DNA from: Terriglobia bacterium | GTDB taxonomy: Bacteria > Acidobacteriota > Vicinamibacteria > Vicinamibacterales > CAVVIG01 | NCBI GenBank assembly: GCA_020073005.1 | Contig: JAIQFX010000045.1 | Span: 1-61,671, forward strand | Length of the DNA: 61,671 nucleotides | Reading direction: 5' to 3' | Shown: in pieces, positions 27,329-35,357 of the stretch | Numbering within the stretch: the stretch's first letter is position 1 | Layout: every line of letters begins with the position of its first letter | The notes under the pieces: model-generated | The model's database searches: none | The model's input: the letters and a program-made list of their open reading frames with translations, nothing else | What the model was told of the DNA's origin: nothing | Made by a program: the position numbers and the translations under genes

Positions 27329-27340
27329 TCAGGAGGGCAC

Positions 27341-29176
27341 ATGCGTTCACGGCACGCGATCCTCGGCGGCCTTGGCGTTGGTCTTCTCGTCGTCGGCGTC
27401 TCCAGCGCGACCTACCTCCGGGCTCAAGATCCCGCTGACGAAATCCATACCGCGACGATGCGGCCCGTCATCCGCGGACGGGACGTGGCCGCCGCGTCGA
27501 TGAAGCCGGAAGCGACGCAGGCCGCTGAACGCATTCTGCGCGCAGGTGGAAACGCCTACGATGCCGCGGTCGCCGGCCAGGCGGTGCTCGGCCTCGTGGA
27601 CGCGGCGTCGAACGGCGTCGGCAGCGACGCCGTGATCCTGATCTGGGACGCGAAGGCGAAGCAGGTCGTCTCGATCAACGCCGAGGGCACGGCGCCGAAG
27701 CTCGCGACGATCGAGTGGTACCAGAAGAACCTCGGCGGCAAGCTGCCGTCGAGCGACACGCTGCTCTCGGGCACGGTGCCCGGCGTCGTCGACGCGTGGT
27801 ACACGCTGCTCGATCGCTGGGGCACGATGACATTCGCGCAGGTGCTGCAGCCGGCGATCGAAACGGCGGAGAACGGATTTCCGATCGGCGAGCGGATGGC
27901 TGCGGCGATTGAGGGATCGCGCAAGCTGAGGAAGTACCCGTCGAGCGTGAAGGTCTACTACCCGGGCGGCGCGGCGCCGAAGGCGGGCGACATTTTCAGA
28001 AACCCGGACCTCGCGCGCACGCTGCGCAAGCTGGTGGAGGCCGAGAAGGACGCGGCGGGGAAAGGCCGTCACGAAGCGCTGAAGGCCGCGCGCGATCGGT
28101 TCTACAGGGGCGACATCGCCCGCGCGATGGCGAAGTTCTCCGAAGAGCAGGGCGGCTTGTTCCGGTACGAAGACTTCGCGTCGTACACCGACAAGGTGGA
28201 GACACCGGTCTCGGTCGACTATCGCGGCTACCGCGTCTACAAGAATCCTTCGGCGAGTCAGGGTCCGACCGAGCTCTTCGCGCTGAACATTCTCGAAGGC
28301 TACGACCTCAAGAAGCTCGGCCACAATAGCGCCGACTACGTCCATACGAGCATCGAAGCCGTGAAGCTCGCGCTGGCCGACCGCGAGAAGTATCTCGGCG
28401 ACGCCGACTTCGTGCCGATTCCGTACGACGGGCTGCTGTCCAAGGACTACGCGCGCGAGCGGCGCGCGCTCATCGACGCGCAGCACGCGTCGCTCGAGAT
28501 GCGGCCCGGCCTCGCGGAGAAGTTCACCAAGGCGACGGCGCCGCTCGACCGGCAGGTGCACATCAATCTCGACGGCGAGGCGGATCACGAGGGCGACACG
28601 AGCTATCTCGCCGTCATCGACAAGGATCGCAACATGGTGAGCTTCGAGCCGAGCCTGCACAGCGGCTTCGGCACGGGCGTCGTCATGGGCGATCTCGGAT
28701 TCATCTTCAACTGCCGCGGCGACTACTTCTCGCTCGTGGCGGGCGAGGCGAACGCGCTCGCGCCGGGCAAGCGGCCGCGCAGCACGCTGCAGAGCACGCT
28801 CGTCATGAAGGACGGCAAGCCGTTCATGATCGTCGGCAGCCCGGGCGGCGACGATCAGGTGTTCCGCACGATGCAGACGCTGCTGAACGTGATCGACTTC
28901 GGGATGAACGTGCAGGAAGCGATCGAGGCGCCGCGCTGGGCGACGCGCAGCTTCCCGGCGTCGCCGTTCCCGCACACGATGTATCCGGGGGAGATGTCCG
29001 TGGAAGCCCGCGTGCCCGAGGCCGTCCGTCAGGCGCTCACGCAGCGCGGCCACAAGCTGCGCGTCGGCGGCGCGTGGACGATGGGATCGCTGGCCGGGAT
29101 CATCGTAGATCCGAAGACGGGCGTGCTGAGCGCAGGGACAGACCCACGAGTGGATGCGTACGCGATTGCCTGGTGA
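27341..29176 (+). CDS. ggt: gamma-glutamyltransferase family protein, secreted
   Basis: 611 residues with a strong Shine-Dalgarno (AGGAGG) before ATG 27341. Signal peptide, then MKPEATQAAERILRAGGNAYDAAVA. The autocatalytic cleavage site is EGDTSYLAVIDKD, with the Ntn nucleophile Thr at about 420. IVGSPGGDDQVFRTMQTLLN matches the late family motif. It should mature into two chains and hydrolyse or transfer gamma-glutamyl groups (glutathione and relatives) in the periplasm; acylase-type members with other substrates exist. Probably in one transcript with aceB (40-bp gap). Confidence 0.9.
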   Translation: MRSRHAILGGLGVGLLVVGVSSATYLRAQDPADEIHTATMRPVIRGRDVAAASMKPEATQAAERILRAGGNAYDAAVAGQAVLGLVDAASNGVGSDAVILIWDAKAKQVVSINAEGTAPKLATIEWYQKNLGGKLPSSDTLLSGTVPGVVDAWYTLLDRWGTMTFAQVLQPAIETAENGFPIGERMAAAIEGSRKLRKYPSSVKVYYPGGAAPKAGDIFRNPDLARTLRKLVEAEKDAAGKGRHEALKAARDRFYRGDIARAMAKFSEEQGGLFRYEDFASYTDKVETPVSVDYRGYRVYKNPSASQGPTELFALNILEGYDLKKLGHNSADYVHTSIEAVKLALADREKYLGDADFVPIPYDGLLSKDYARERRALIDAQHASLEMRPGLAEKFTKATAPLDRQVHINLDGEADHEGDTSYLAVIDKDRNMVSFEPSLHSGFGTGVVMGDLGFIFNCRGDYFSLVAGEANALAPGKRPRSTLQSTLVMKDGKPFMIVGSPGGDDQVFRTMQTLLNVIDFGMNVQEAIEAPRWATRSFPASPFPHTMYPGEMSVEARVPEAVRQALTQRGHKLRVGGAWTMGSLAGIIVDPKTGVLSAGTDPRVDAYAIAW

Positions 29177-29197
29177 ATCTGTCAGTACGTCGGTCCG

Positions 29198-29521
29198 TCA
29201 GTCTTCCAAGTCTTCGCGAAACACGGGCTGCGACGGATCCAGGTTGCCTTTGAACACGGCTTCAAGGAGTCCGTCGTACGCCTTCTTCGCTTCCGGCAGC
29301 GACTGATATCCGCGCTCGCGCTGCACGGCGCCGCTCTCTGAATAGATCAACGTGAAGTAGCGGCCCTGCGAGTACTGCATCTCGACCAGCGCGTCCGGCC
29401 GATCCGGGTCGCCTCTCTGGCCGAGCACGTCCATCACCGCGACCCACCACCTCCGGCCCTTCGGATCGGTGACCGTCTCGCGCTGGAGGTATTCCCAGTC
29501 GTTGATGCTCCAGAGTGCCAT
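29198..29521 (-). CDS. small cytosolic protein of unknown function
   Basis: 107 residues, no signal peptide or membrane segment. Contains INDWEYLQRETVTDPKGRRW, a WWVAVMDVLG strand and SQGRYFTLIYSESGAVQRER. No family recognised. It lies downstream of the receiver-domain gene on the same strand, separated by a 9-bp-periodic inverted repeat. Confidence 0.7.
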   Translation of the reverse strand: MALWSINDWEYLQRETVTDPKGRRWWVAVMDVLGQRGDPDRPDALVEMQYSQGRYFTLIYSESGAVQRERGYQSLPEAKKAYDGLLEAVFKGNLDPSQPVFREDLED

Positions 29522-29533
29522 AAGACGTATGTA

Positions 29534-29609
29534 CCACTGAGGACACGGAGGGCACGGAGGAAGAACCTGTGTACGACACGGGCCTCCGTGTCCCCCGTGT
29601 CCTCCGTGG
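29534..29609. repeat. 9-bp-periodic inverted repeat
   Basis: 27-bp arms at 29534-29560 and 29583-29609. Each arm is three 9-bp units (for example CCTCCGTGT, CCCCCGTGT, CCTCCGTGG). The right arm ends exactly at the stop codon of the receiver-domain gene. The same 27-mer occurs at 41730-41756. Confidence 0.9.
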
Positions 29610-29978
29610 TTAATCTCTTTTCAGCAATTCAGACAGCGCACGCGCGACCTGCGAGCCGGTGAACGGCTTCGGGATCAGCAGCACCCGCTGCGCCTCGCGC
29701 TTGCGCAGGCTCGCGTCGGCCCGCTCCGGCGTATCGCTGATGATCACGATCGGCAGCGCGCCGAAATCGCCGTGGCCGCGCACCGCGTCGAACTGCGCCT
29801 CGCTCATCTCGTACGACGTGCAGTCCAGGACGAGCGCGTCCACCTTCTGATCGGCGAGCAGGTCGATCACGTCAGGCGTGTATCCGGAGGGGACGACGTC
29901 GTAGCCGTGATCGCGGAGCGCGAACGTCAGCAGCTCCGCGATCTCAGGGGTGTCGTCAATGAGCAGAACGGTCGCCAT
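29610..29978 (-). CDS. stand-alone response-regulator receiver domain
   Basis: 122 residues from ATG 29978. Canonical receiver residues: Asp8-Asp9 (LLIDDTPE), phospho-acceptor Asp52 (LVLDCTS), Ser81-Asp82-Thr83 (VIISDT) and Lys104 (IPKPF). No output domain is fused and no kinase is adjacent, so its partner is unknown. Its start codon overlaps the first base pairs of a heptamer inverted repeat. Confidence 0.92.
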   Translation of the reverse strand: MATVLLIDDTPEIAELLTFALRDHGYDVVPSGYTPDVIDLLADQKVDALVLDCTSYEMSEAQFDAVRGHGDFGALPIVIISDTPERADASLRKREAQRVLLIPKPFTGSQVARALSELLKRD

Positions 29979-30081
29979 TGCGGAATGAGGAATGCGGACT
30001 GCGGATTGAAATGGCGAATTGCGGATTGTGGACCTCAATCAACAGCCAATCCGCATTCCGCGATCCTCATTCCGCAATCTT
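29977..30081. repeat. inverted heptamer array (GCGGAAT type)
   Basis: Left arm units GCGGAAT, GAGGAAT, GCGGACT, GCGGATT from 29980; right arm units CAATCCG, CATTCCG, CGATCCT, CATTCCG, CAATCTT from 30047. Arms are complementary over 32 bp with a few mismatches. The right arm contains the stop codon of the gene at 30067; the left arm touches the start codon of the receiver gene. Confidence 0.9.
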
Positions 30082-30408
30082 GATCCTGGGTTTCTTTCCA
30101 GCGGCAGGTTCGAGATCCAGCGACCAGACCCTCCCGCCGGCGGTGTAATAGGCGCGGTGATCGTTCTCGATCATCGCGCCCCAGGCCTCGAGCGTCCGCA
30201 TCTGGAACGTGTAGCCCTCGAAGTTGGCCTTCGTGTGGCTCAGCACTTCGCTGGTGTGCCAGTTGTCGTTGAGAATCGCGTCGCCCGCGTGGACGCGGAG
30301 CACGGTGTAGTACTTGTCGTGCGCGGCCTCGGGCCGCACGTCGCGCGTCGCGCCGCGCTTCTTGCCTTCCGTGACGATGTAGCTTTCCTGGACGATGGGT
30401 TCAGCCAT
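30067..30408 (-). CDS. small protein encoded last in the 2-oxoacid oxidoreductase operon
   Basis: 113 residues, soluble, no cysteine cluster. Sequence features: ESYIVTEGKKRGATRDVRP, YYTVLRVHAGDAILNDNWH, MIENDHRAYYTAGGRVWSLD. It follows the beta-subunit gene by 9 bp. I do not recognise the family. Its size and position suggest an extra subunit or assembly factor of the complex. The C-terminal residues IAE and the stop are encoded by the heptamer repeat. Confidence 0.78.
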   Translation of the reverse strand: MAEPIVQESYIVTEGKKRGATRDVRPEAAHDKYYTVLRVHAGDAILNDNWHTSEVLSHTKANFEGYTFQMRTLEAWGAMIENDHRAYYTAGGRVWSLDLEPAAGKKPRIKIAE

Positions 30409-30417
30409 GTGCCGTTC

Positions 30418-31482
30418 CTAAACCGTTTGCGCCACGGCGGCGGCCGCTTCGGCCGACGCCATGTCGACGAGGTTCTTCGCGTCGGCGGCCTTGATCAGCG
30501 CCTCCGGAATCGCGACGTTCATCATCTTCCACTGCTGGTTCGCGAACTTCTGCAGCGTGGCGATGTGCTCGGCGTGCAGGTGGCCGAAGCGTCCCTGCAG
30601 CTTCAGGTACTCCGACACCGGGCGCATGCTGGCCGGCCGGAAGCTGTAGTCGAACTCTCGCTTCTCCGGATCCCATTCCCAGATCGGATACAGCCCGCTC
30701 TCGACGACCAGACGGCCCAGATCGATCGACCGCGGCGTCTCGTACACGAAACCCTTCTGGCACGGCGTGTAGATCATCATGAACGCGGCGCCCTTGTGGT
30801 TGAGCGCCTTCCGCACCTTGTTCATCAGATCGATCGGATAGCCCACGCTCGCCGTCGCGACGTAGCAGTGCGGATGGCCCGCCGCCATCATGCGCGCGAG
30901 ATCCTTCGGGAAGAGCGTCTTCGCCTCAGGAACCTTCGGCCCGGGCGGCGAGAAGGTCGTCATGCCGCCGTAGGGCGTGCGCGACGACGCCTGAATGCCC
31001 GTATTCGCGTACTGCTCGTTGTCGTAGCAGATGATCAGGCAGTCGTGGTTGCGGTACAGCGCGCCCGAGACCGACGCGAGACCGATATCAGACGCGCTGC
31101 CGTCGCCGGCCTCGCAGATGATGTTCGGAAACGTGCCCTTCCACTTGCCCTTGCGGATCATCGCTTCGTACGCGGCCGCGACGCCGGCGGTGAAGCTGCC
31201 CGAGCTGCCGATCTGCGTGTGCGCCCACGGCACGTTGTACGGCGTGCACAGATAGGAACTGTTCGCGACGTACATGCATCCGGTCGGCCCGACCAGGATG
31301 GTATTGTCGCCCGCGGCCTTGCTCGTCATCCGGTACTGGATCGACGGCCCGCAGCCGGCGCACGTGCGATGGCCCGGCACGAACGGCTCGGTCGCCGGCA
31401 GCTCGGGGTTGTAGAACCGCGCGCCCTGATTCGGGCTTCCGAGCATCGGCAGCATCTGCCGCTGAACTTCAATGGCTGGCAT
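30418..31482 (-). CDS. 2-oxoacid:acceptor oxidoreductase, beta (TPP-binding) subunit
   Basis: 354 residues from ATG 31482, with GAGGAG upstream. Cysteine ligands for a [4Fe-4S] cluster: Cys41-x2-Cys44 (CAGCG), Cys69 (TGCMY) and a later CQKGF. TPP/Mg motif GDGSASDIG (127-135) with DNEQYANTG (154-162). These are the hallmarks of pyruvate/2-oxoacid:ferredoxin oxidoreductase beta chains. It works with the alpha chain at 31487, 4 bp away. The substrate cannot be read from sequence; pyruvate, an aryl-glyoxylate or branched 2-oxoacid are all possible. Confidence 0.92.
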   Translation of the reverse strand: MPAIEVQRQMLPMLGSPNQGARFYNPELPATEPFVPGHRTCAGCGPSIQYRMTSKAAGDNTILVGPTGCMYVANSSYLCTPYNVPWAHTQIGSSGSFTAGVAAAYEAMIRKGKWKGTFPNIICEAGDGSASDIGLASVSGALYRNHDCLIICYDNEQYANTGIQASSRTPYGGMTTFSPPGPKVPEAKTLFPKDLARMMAAGHPHCYVATASVGYPIDLMNKVRKALNHKGAAFMMIYTPCQKGFVYETPRSIDLGRLVVESGLYPIWEWDPEKREFDYSFRPASMRPVSEYLKLQGRFGHLHAEHIATLQKFANQQWKMMNVAIPEALIKAADAKNLVDMASAEAAAAVAQTV

Positions 31483-31486
31483 GTGA

Positions 31487-32695
31487 TTACTCCTCGAATC
31501 CGACCCAATGGGCGCGTTTTTCGATCTTCCCACGTTTCTGCGCTTCGATCATCTTGTTCGTCATCCAGTAGAACTCTTTCATCACGATCGCTTCGCCGCC
31601 CATGCCGGCCATGAACGAGAAGACGAGCGGGCGCTTCGGAACTTCATAGAGCGCCGCGACCGCTTCCGCGTACAGCGAGCCGCCGCTGCTGACGCTGCCG
31701 AGGCCCATGTTGGTCTCGATGACGCCGACGACCTTGAACTTGCTGAGCGACGCCGCGACCTGCTCGGTCGGGTACGGCCGGTACGTGCGCAGCCGCACCA
31801 TGCCGACCTTCGCGCCGCGCGCGCGCATGTGCCGGATCGCGTGCCGCGCCGTCACGCCGTGCGCGCCCTGCAGGAAGAACACGACCTCCGCATCGTCGGT
31901 CATGTATTCCTCGAGCCACGGATCGTAGCGGCGGCCGAAGATCCGCGCGAACTGATCGTGGATCTCTTCGATGACCGGCATCGCGCCTTCCATCGCGCGC
32001 GCGCGCTCGAGCTGCAGCGGCGGTCCCTGCTCCGGCATGATCTGCGGCCCGTGCGAGACCGGATGCCGCGGATCGAGCGGGTAGGGATGCTTGTAGGGCG
32101 GCAGGAATTCCTTCACCTGACCGGGATCCGGCAGCTCGCAATCGGTCGTGATGTGCGAGACGAAGAATCCGTCCTGGCACACCATCTGCGGCAACAGGAC
32201 GCGCGGATCTTCGCCGATGCGGTACGCCATCAGGTGATTGTCGAACGCCTCCTGCGCGTCGCACGACCAGCCCATCAGCCAGCCCATGTCCCGCGTCGAC
32301 AGCGCTTCGGTGTGCTCGGATCCGAAATCGCCGGGCGGGTCGAGCGTGCGGTCGGCGATCATCATCTGCACCGGCATGCGGGCGCCCGAGATCGGCGAGT
32401 ACAGCTCGAAGGCGAACTGCACGCCGACGCCCGAGCTGCCGGTGAACACGCGCGCGCCGCACGAGGCCGCGCCGTGCGCGATGCTCAGCTGCGAGTGCTC
32501 GCTGTCGGCGACGATGTACTCGGCATCGAGCTCGCCGTTCGCCACCATCTGCGCCAGCGCCATCATCGTCGCCGTGTAGGGCCGGATCGGATACGCGGCG
32601 ATGACGTCCACGTCGGCGTACTTCGCGGCCTGCGCCGACGCGACGCAGCCGTTGATGCGGACGGTTTTCTTTTTTCCCGCAGTTGCAGTAGCCAT
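31487..32695 (-). CDS. 2-oxoacid:acceptor oxidoreductase, alpha subunit
   Basis: 402 residues. N-terminal AAYPIRPYTATMMALAQM corresponds to the YPITP(S/Q)T motif of the family but has Arg in place of the conserved Thr near the TPP. SEHSQLSIAHGAASCGARVFTGSSG and the C-terminal domain (VVGVIETNMGLGSVSSGG) fit the alpha chain. Domain order (pyrimidine-binding, then domain II) is normal. The Arg change is shared with some non-pyruvate members in my recollection, so it may signal substrate choice. Operon order: gamma, GltD-like, alpha, beta, small ORF. Confidence 0.9.
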   Translation of the reverse strand: MATATAGKKKTVRINGCVASAQAAKYADVDVIAAYPIRPYTATMMALAQMVANGELDAEYIVADSEHSQLSIAHGAASCGARVFTGSSGVGVQFAFELYSPISGARMPVQMMIADRTLDPPGDFGSEHTEALSTRDMGWLMGWSCDAQEAFDNHLMAYRIGEDPRVLLPQMVCQDGFFVSHITTDCELPDPGQVKEFLPPYKHPYPLDPRHPVSHGPQIMPEQGPPLQLERARAMEGAMPVIEEIHDQFARIFGRRYDPWLEEYMTDDAEVVFFLQGAHGVTARHAIRHMRARGAKVGMVRLRTYRPYPTEQVAASLSKFKVVGVIETNMGLGSVSSGGSLYAEAVAALYEVPKRPLVFSFMAGMGGEAIVMKEFYWMTNKMIEAQKRGKIEKRAHWVGFEE

Positions 32696-32707
32696 TGTTC
32701 GCTCCAG

Positions 32708-32759
32708 GTCCGCCTAAAGGCGGACGCCACAAAACCGTGGTGTCCGGCTTCAGCCGGAC
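32708..32759. repeat. paired family A palindromes
   Basis: GTCCGCCTAAAGGCGGAC (32708-32725) and GTCCGGCTTCAGCCGGAC (32742-32759), joined by a spacer whose GCCAC and GTGG ends also pair. The second palindrome ends one base before the stop codon of the GltD-like gene. Confidence 0.93.
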
Positions 32760-34592
32760 CTATCCAATGTCCTTCGCCGGACGATCCGGCAGGTTTCTCA
32801 ACTCTTCCGCCTGCCGACCGTGCAGGCCCTGCGTGATCGCGAACGCGGTGTCCATCCGGACGACGCCCGTGTCGAAATCCAGCTCGGGCACGCCTTCGAG
32901 GCAGCCGGTCGGGCATTCCTCGATACACACGCGGCAGCCTTTGCAGTAGTCCACGAGAATCTTGTAGAGGCCGTTCGATCGGTCGTACCGGATGATGCAC
33001 GGCTCCGGGCAGACGAGATAACAGTTGTCGCAGGCGTTGCACGTGCCGCAGCTGAAGCAGCGGTTCGCTTCCTCGATCGCCTGCTCCTCGCTGAACGCCT
33101 GGATGACTTCGTCCTGCGTCTTGCGCCGGCTCGCCGGCGCCAGCATCGCCTGCTGCACGCGCGGGAACTTCGGGAAGTACGTCATGTTCATCCGCGCGAG
33201 ATCGGTGATGACGTCGATCGCGACCATCCGCTCCTGCAGCGGCTCGCCGCGCAGCACCGTGTCCACGTTGAACGCGGTGCGCTTGCCGTCGCCGACGGCG
33301 TTCACGACCATCAGCGGCTGACCCTGTCCGACCTGCACGACGTCGCCGGCCGCGAAGACGTTCGTCGAGCCGAGACGGCCGAAGCGGTCGGCCTTGATGC
33401 CGCCCTTGTCGTTCTTGAATTCATCCGGCAGCCACTTCAGCGCCCCATGCTGGCCGACGGCGATGATCACGTTGTCCACGGCGAAGCGCTCGGGCTTCGC
33501 GTCCTTATTAACGGTGATCGGCGATGCGTTGATCGCGCCGCTGAACTTCGCCGGGTGCAGCTGCAGCGCCTCGACCTTGCCGGTGCCGAGGATCGCCGTG
33601 CACGCGAGACCGTGCTTCAGCTCGACGCCTTCCTCGACCATGTCGTGCAGATCTTCGGGCACGCACGGCATCTCGCTCGCGTTGCCCTCGACCGTGATCA
33701 TCGTCACTTCCTGCGCGCCCTGGCGGTACGCCTCGCGCGCGCAGTCGATCGCGGTGTTGCCGCCGCCGATGACGGCGACGCGCGGGCCGAGCTTCACCTT
33801 CGACGTGCCCATGCCGATGTCGCGCAGGAAGGGAAGGCCGTAATGGACGCCGGCCGTGTCCTCGCCTTCGGCGCGGATGCTGTTCGGGTTGATCAGCCCG
33901 ACGGCGAGAACGACCGCGTCGTAGTTCTTCCGCAGCTCGTCCCAGCTGACGTCCTTGCCGACTTCCGTATTCGTCTTGATCGTGATGCCGAGCTCGACGA
34001 GCCGCTCGATCTCGCGGTCGAGGACGTTCTGCGGCAGAACCCAGTCGGGGATGCCGCCGCGATTGAGGCCGCCGGCCTTCGGCGACTTCTCGAGGATCGT
34101 CACGGCGTAGCCGAGCCGCGCGAGTTGATACGCGGCGCTGTGACCCGCCGGTCCCGATCCGACGACGACGACTTTCTTGCCGTTCGGCTTGCCGGGCTTG
34201 ACGACGTCCTTCGGCAGCGCCTGGCCGAGATCGCCGAGGAACCGCTCGACGGCGCGAATCGAGATCGCCTCGTCGTACTTGCCGCGGTTGCACGCCTGCT
34301 CGCACGGGTGATAGCAGACGCGGCCCGTGACGGAGGGGAAGGGCATGTCTTCCTTGATGAGCGCGTAGGCGTCGAGATACTTGCCGCGCTTCACGAGGTC
34401 CAGATAGCCCTGGATCTTTTCGTTGGTGCCGCAGGCGTTGTTGCACGGCGGCATCTTGTCGCGGTACACGGGCCGAATCGCGCGCCAGTTGCCCGTCGGA
34501 AACAGATCCTGGCCCTTCTGCGACGGAGCCGGTGTGATGCCGGCGAACGGAACTTGCAGCCAATCCGGAATATGAGTGCCTTTGGTCGACAT
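32760..34592 (-). CDS. GltD-like FAD/NAD(P) oxidoreductase fused to a 2[4Fe-4S] ferredoxin domain
   Basis: 610 residues. N-terminal Fe-S region of glutamate-synthase-small-subunit type (CNNACG; CYHPCEQACNRG), an FAD Rossmann fold (VVVVGSGPAGHSAAYQLARL), an NAD(P) fold (VAVIGGGNTAIDCAREAY) and NVFAAGDVV. The last 120 residues carry two ferredoxin motifs: CGTCNACDNCYLVCPEPC and CKGCRVCIEECPTGC. In other 2-oxoacid oxidoreductases the ferredoxin (delta) chain is separate; here it is joined to the NAD(P)H module, so the complex probably passes electrons straight to NAD(P)+. Lies between gamma and alpha genes. Confidence 0.9.
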   Translation of the reverse strand: MSTKGTHIPDWLQVPFAGITPAPSQKGQDLFPTGNWRAIRPVYRDKMPPCNNACGTNEKIQGYLDLVKRGKYLDAYALIKEDMPFPSVTGRVCYHPCEQACNRGKYDEAISIRAVERFLGDLGQALPKDVVKPGKPNGKKVVVVGSGPAGHSAAYQLARLGYAVTILEKSPKAGGLNRGGIPDWVLPQNVLDREIERLVELGITIKTNTEVGKDVSWDELRKNYDAVVLAVGLINPNSIRAEGEDTAGVHYGLPFLRDIGMGTSKVKLGPRVAVIGGGNTAIDCAREAYRQGAQEVTMITVEGNASEMPCVPEDLHDMVEEGVELKHGLACTAILGTGKVEALQLHPAKFSGAINASPITVNKDAKPERFAVDNVIIAVGQHGALKWLPDEFKNDKGGIKADRFGRLGSTNVFAAGDVVQVGQGQPLMVVNAVGDGKRTAFNVDTVLRGEPLQERMVAIDVITDLARMNMTYFPKFPRVQQAMLAPASRRKTQDEVIQAFSEEQAIEEANRCFSCGTCNACDNCYLVCPEPCIIRYDRSNGLYKILVDYCKGCRVCIEECPTGCLEGVPELDFDTGVVRMDTAFAITQGLHGRQAEELRNLPDRPAKDIG

Positions 34593-34623
34593 ACGGTCCC
34601 TTTTTTGTGGTTTATCTTCTTCT

Positions 34624-35271
34624 TCATGCAGTCACGGGGTTCAACGGCATGATGTGCAGTTCCTTCAGCGCGGCCTTGAACGCCGCCTTGTTCGCAATCA
34701 TCGGTTCGATCGTTTCCATCTTCACGATGCCCGTCGTCTTGACGACCGCGGCGATCAGCGGCGCGGCGATGTCGGGCGCGATCGCCTTGCTGCGCTCGGC
34801 GGCGCCTTCGGTCGACAGCCGGTCGAGCCCGAGCTCGCCGAGGCGGTAGTAGAGCCACTTGTGATCCGCGAGCTTCGCGGCGTCGACGCAGACGAGCTGC
34901 GCCAGCCGCTCGGGTTTCGGCACGAAGCGGAGCATGTAGTCCGGCGTGTACTGCGTGTTGATCACGAGCGTGCCGCCCGGCGGCATCCCGCGCATGTAGT
35001 CCCAGCCCTTCACCATCGTCTGCTCGACCAGCACGACGATGTTCGGGTTCTCGTTCTCGTAGGTGAGCGCGTTCTCGATCTCGCTGTCGCTGATGCGGCA
35101 GTACTTCCGCGTCGGCGCGTTCGTGCGGTCCGGGTTGTCGACGTAGTTTTCCATCGCCTGCGCGAACTTGCCTTCGTTGCGCGCCGATGCGGCGATCGAA
35201 TTGACGATGTCGCGGCCTTCCTTGTCCATGATGATGCCGCGCGTCCAGACGGTGAGTTCGGTGTACGCCAT
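34624..35271 (-). CDS. 2-oxoacid:acceptor oxidoreductase, gamma subunit
   Basis: 215 residues from ATG 35271, with GAGGAAA upstream. TELTVWTRGIIMDKEGRDIV and SIAASARNEGKFAQAMENY correspond to the 'GrGGqGvv' start of gamma chains in modified form. Also CRISDSEIE, VLVEQTMVKGWDYMRGMPPGGTLVIN and PEIAAP-like IAPDIAAPLIAAVVKTTGIV near the end. Completes the set of core chains of the complex. The longer frame to 35307 reads into a family A palindrome (ASAFRRT) and is unlikely to be the start. Confidence 0.87.
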   Translation of the reverse strand: MAYTELTVWTRGIIMDKEGRDIVNSIAASARNEGKFAQAMENYVDNPDRTNAPTRKYCRISDSEIENALTYENENPNIVVLVEQTMVKGWDYMRGMPPGGTLVINTQYTPDYMLRFVPKPERLAQLVCVDAAKLADHKWLYYRLGELGLDRLSTEGAAERSKAIAPDIAAPLIAAVVKTTGIVKMETIEPMIANKAAFKAALKELHIMPLNPVTA

Positions 35272-35284
35272 GGTTTCCTCGATG

Positions 35285-35357
35285 GTCCGCCTAAAGGCGG
35301 ACGCCACACTTCAAGACGTGGTGTCCCTCAAGACGTGGTGTCCGGCTTCAGCCGGAC
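35285..35357. repeat. paired family A palindromes at a gene end
   Basis: GTCCGCCTAAAGGCGGAC (35285-35302), a duplicated GACGTGGTGTCC segment, then GTCCGGCTTCAGCCGGAC (35340-35357). The second palindrome encodes the last residues (VRLKPDTTS) and the duplicated segment the stop codon of the AAA gene. Confidence 0.93.

Noticed and set aside
30067-35271. Naming the operon padEFGHI (phenylglyoxylate dehydrogenase)
   Set aside because: Subunit fusion and the unknown small ORF differ, and no aromatic pathway genes are adjacent.
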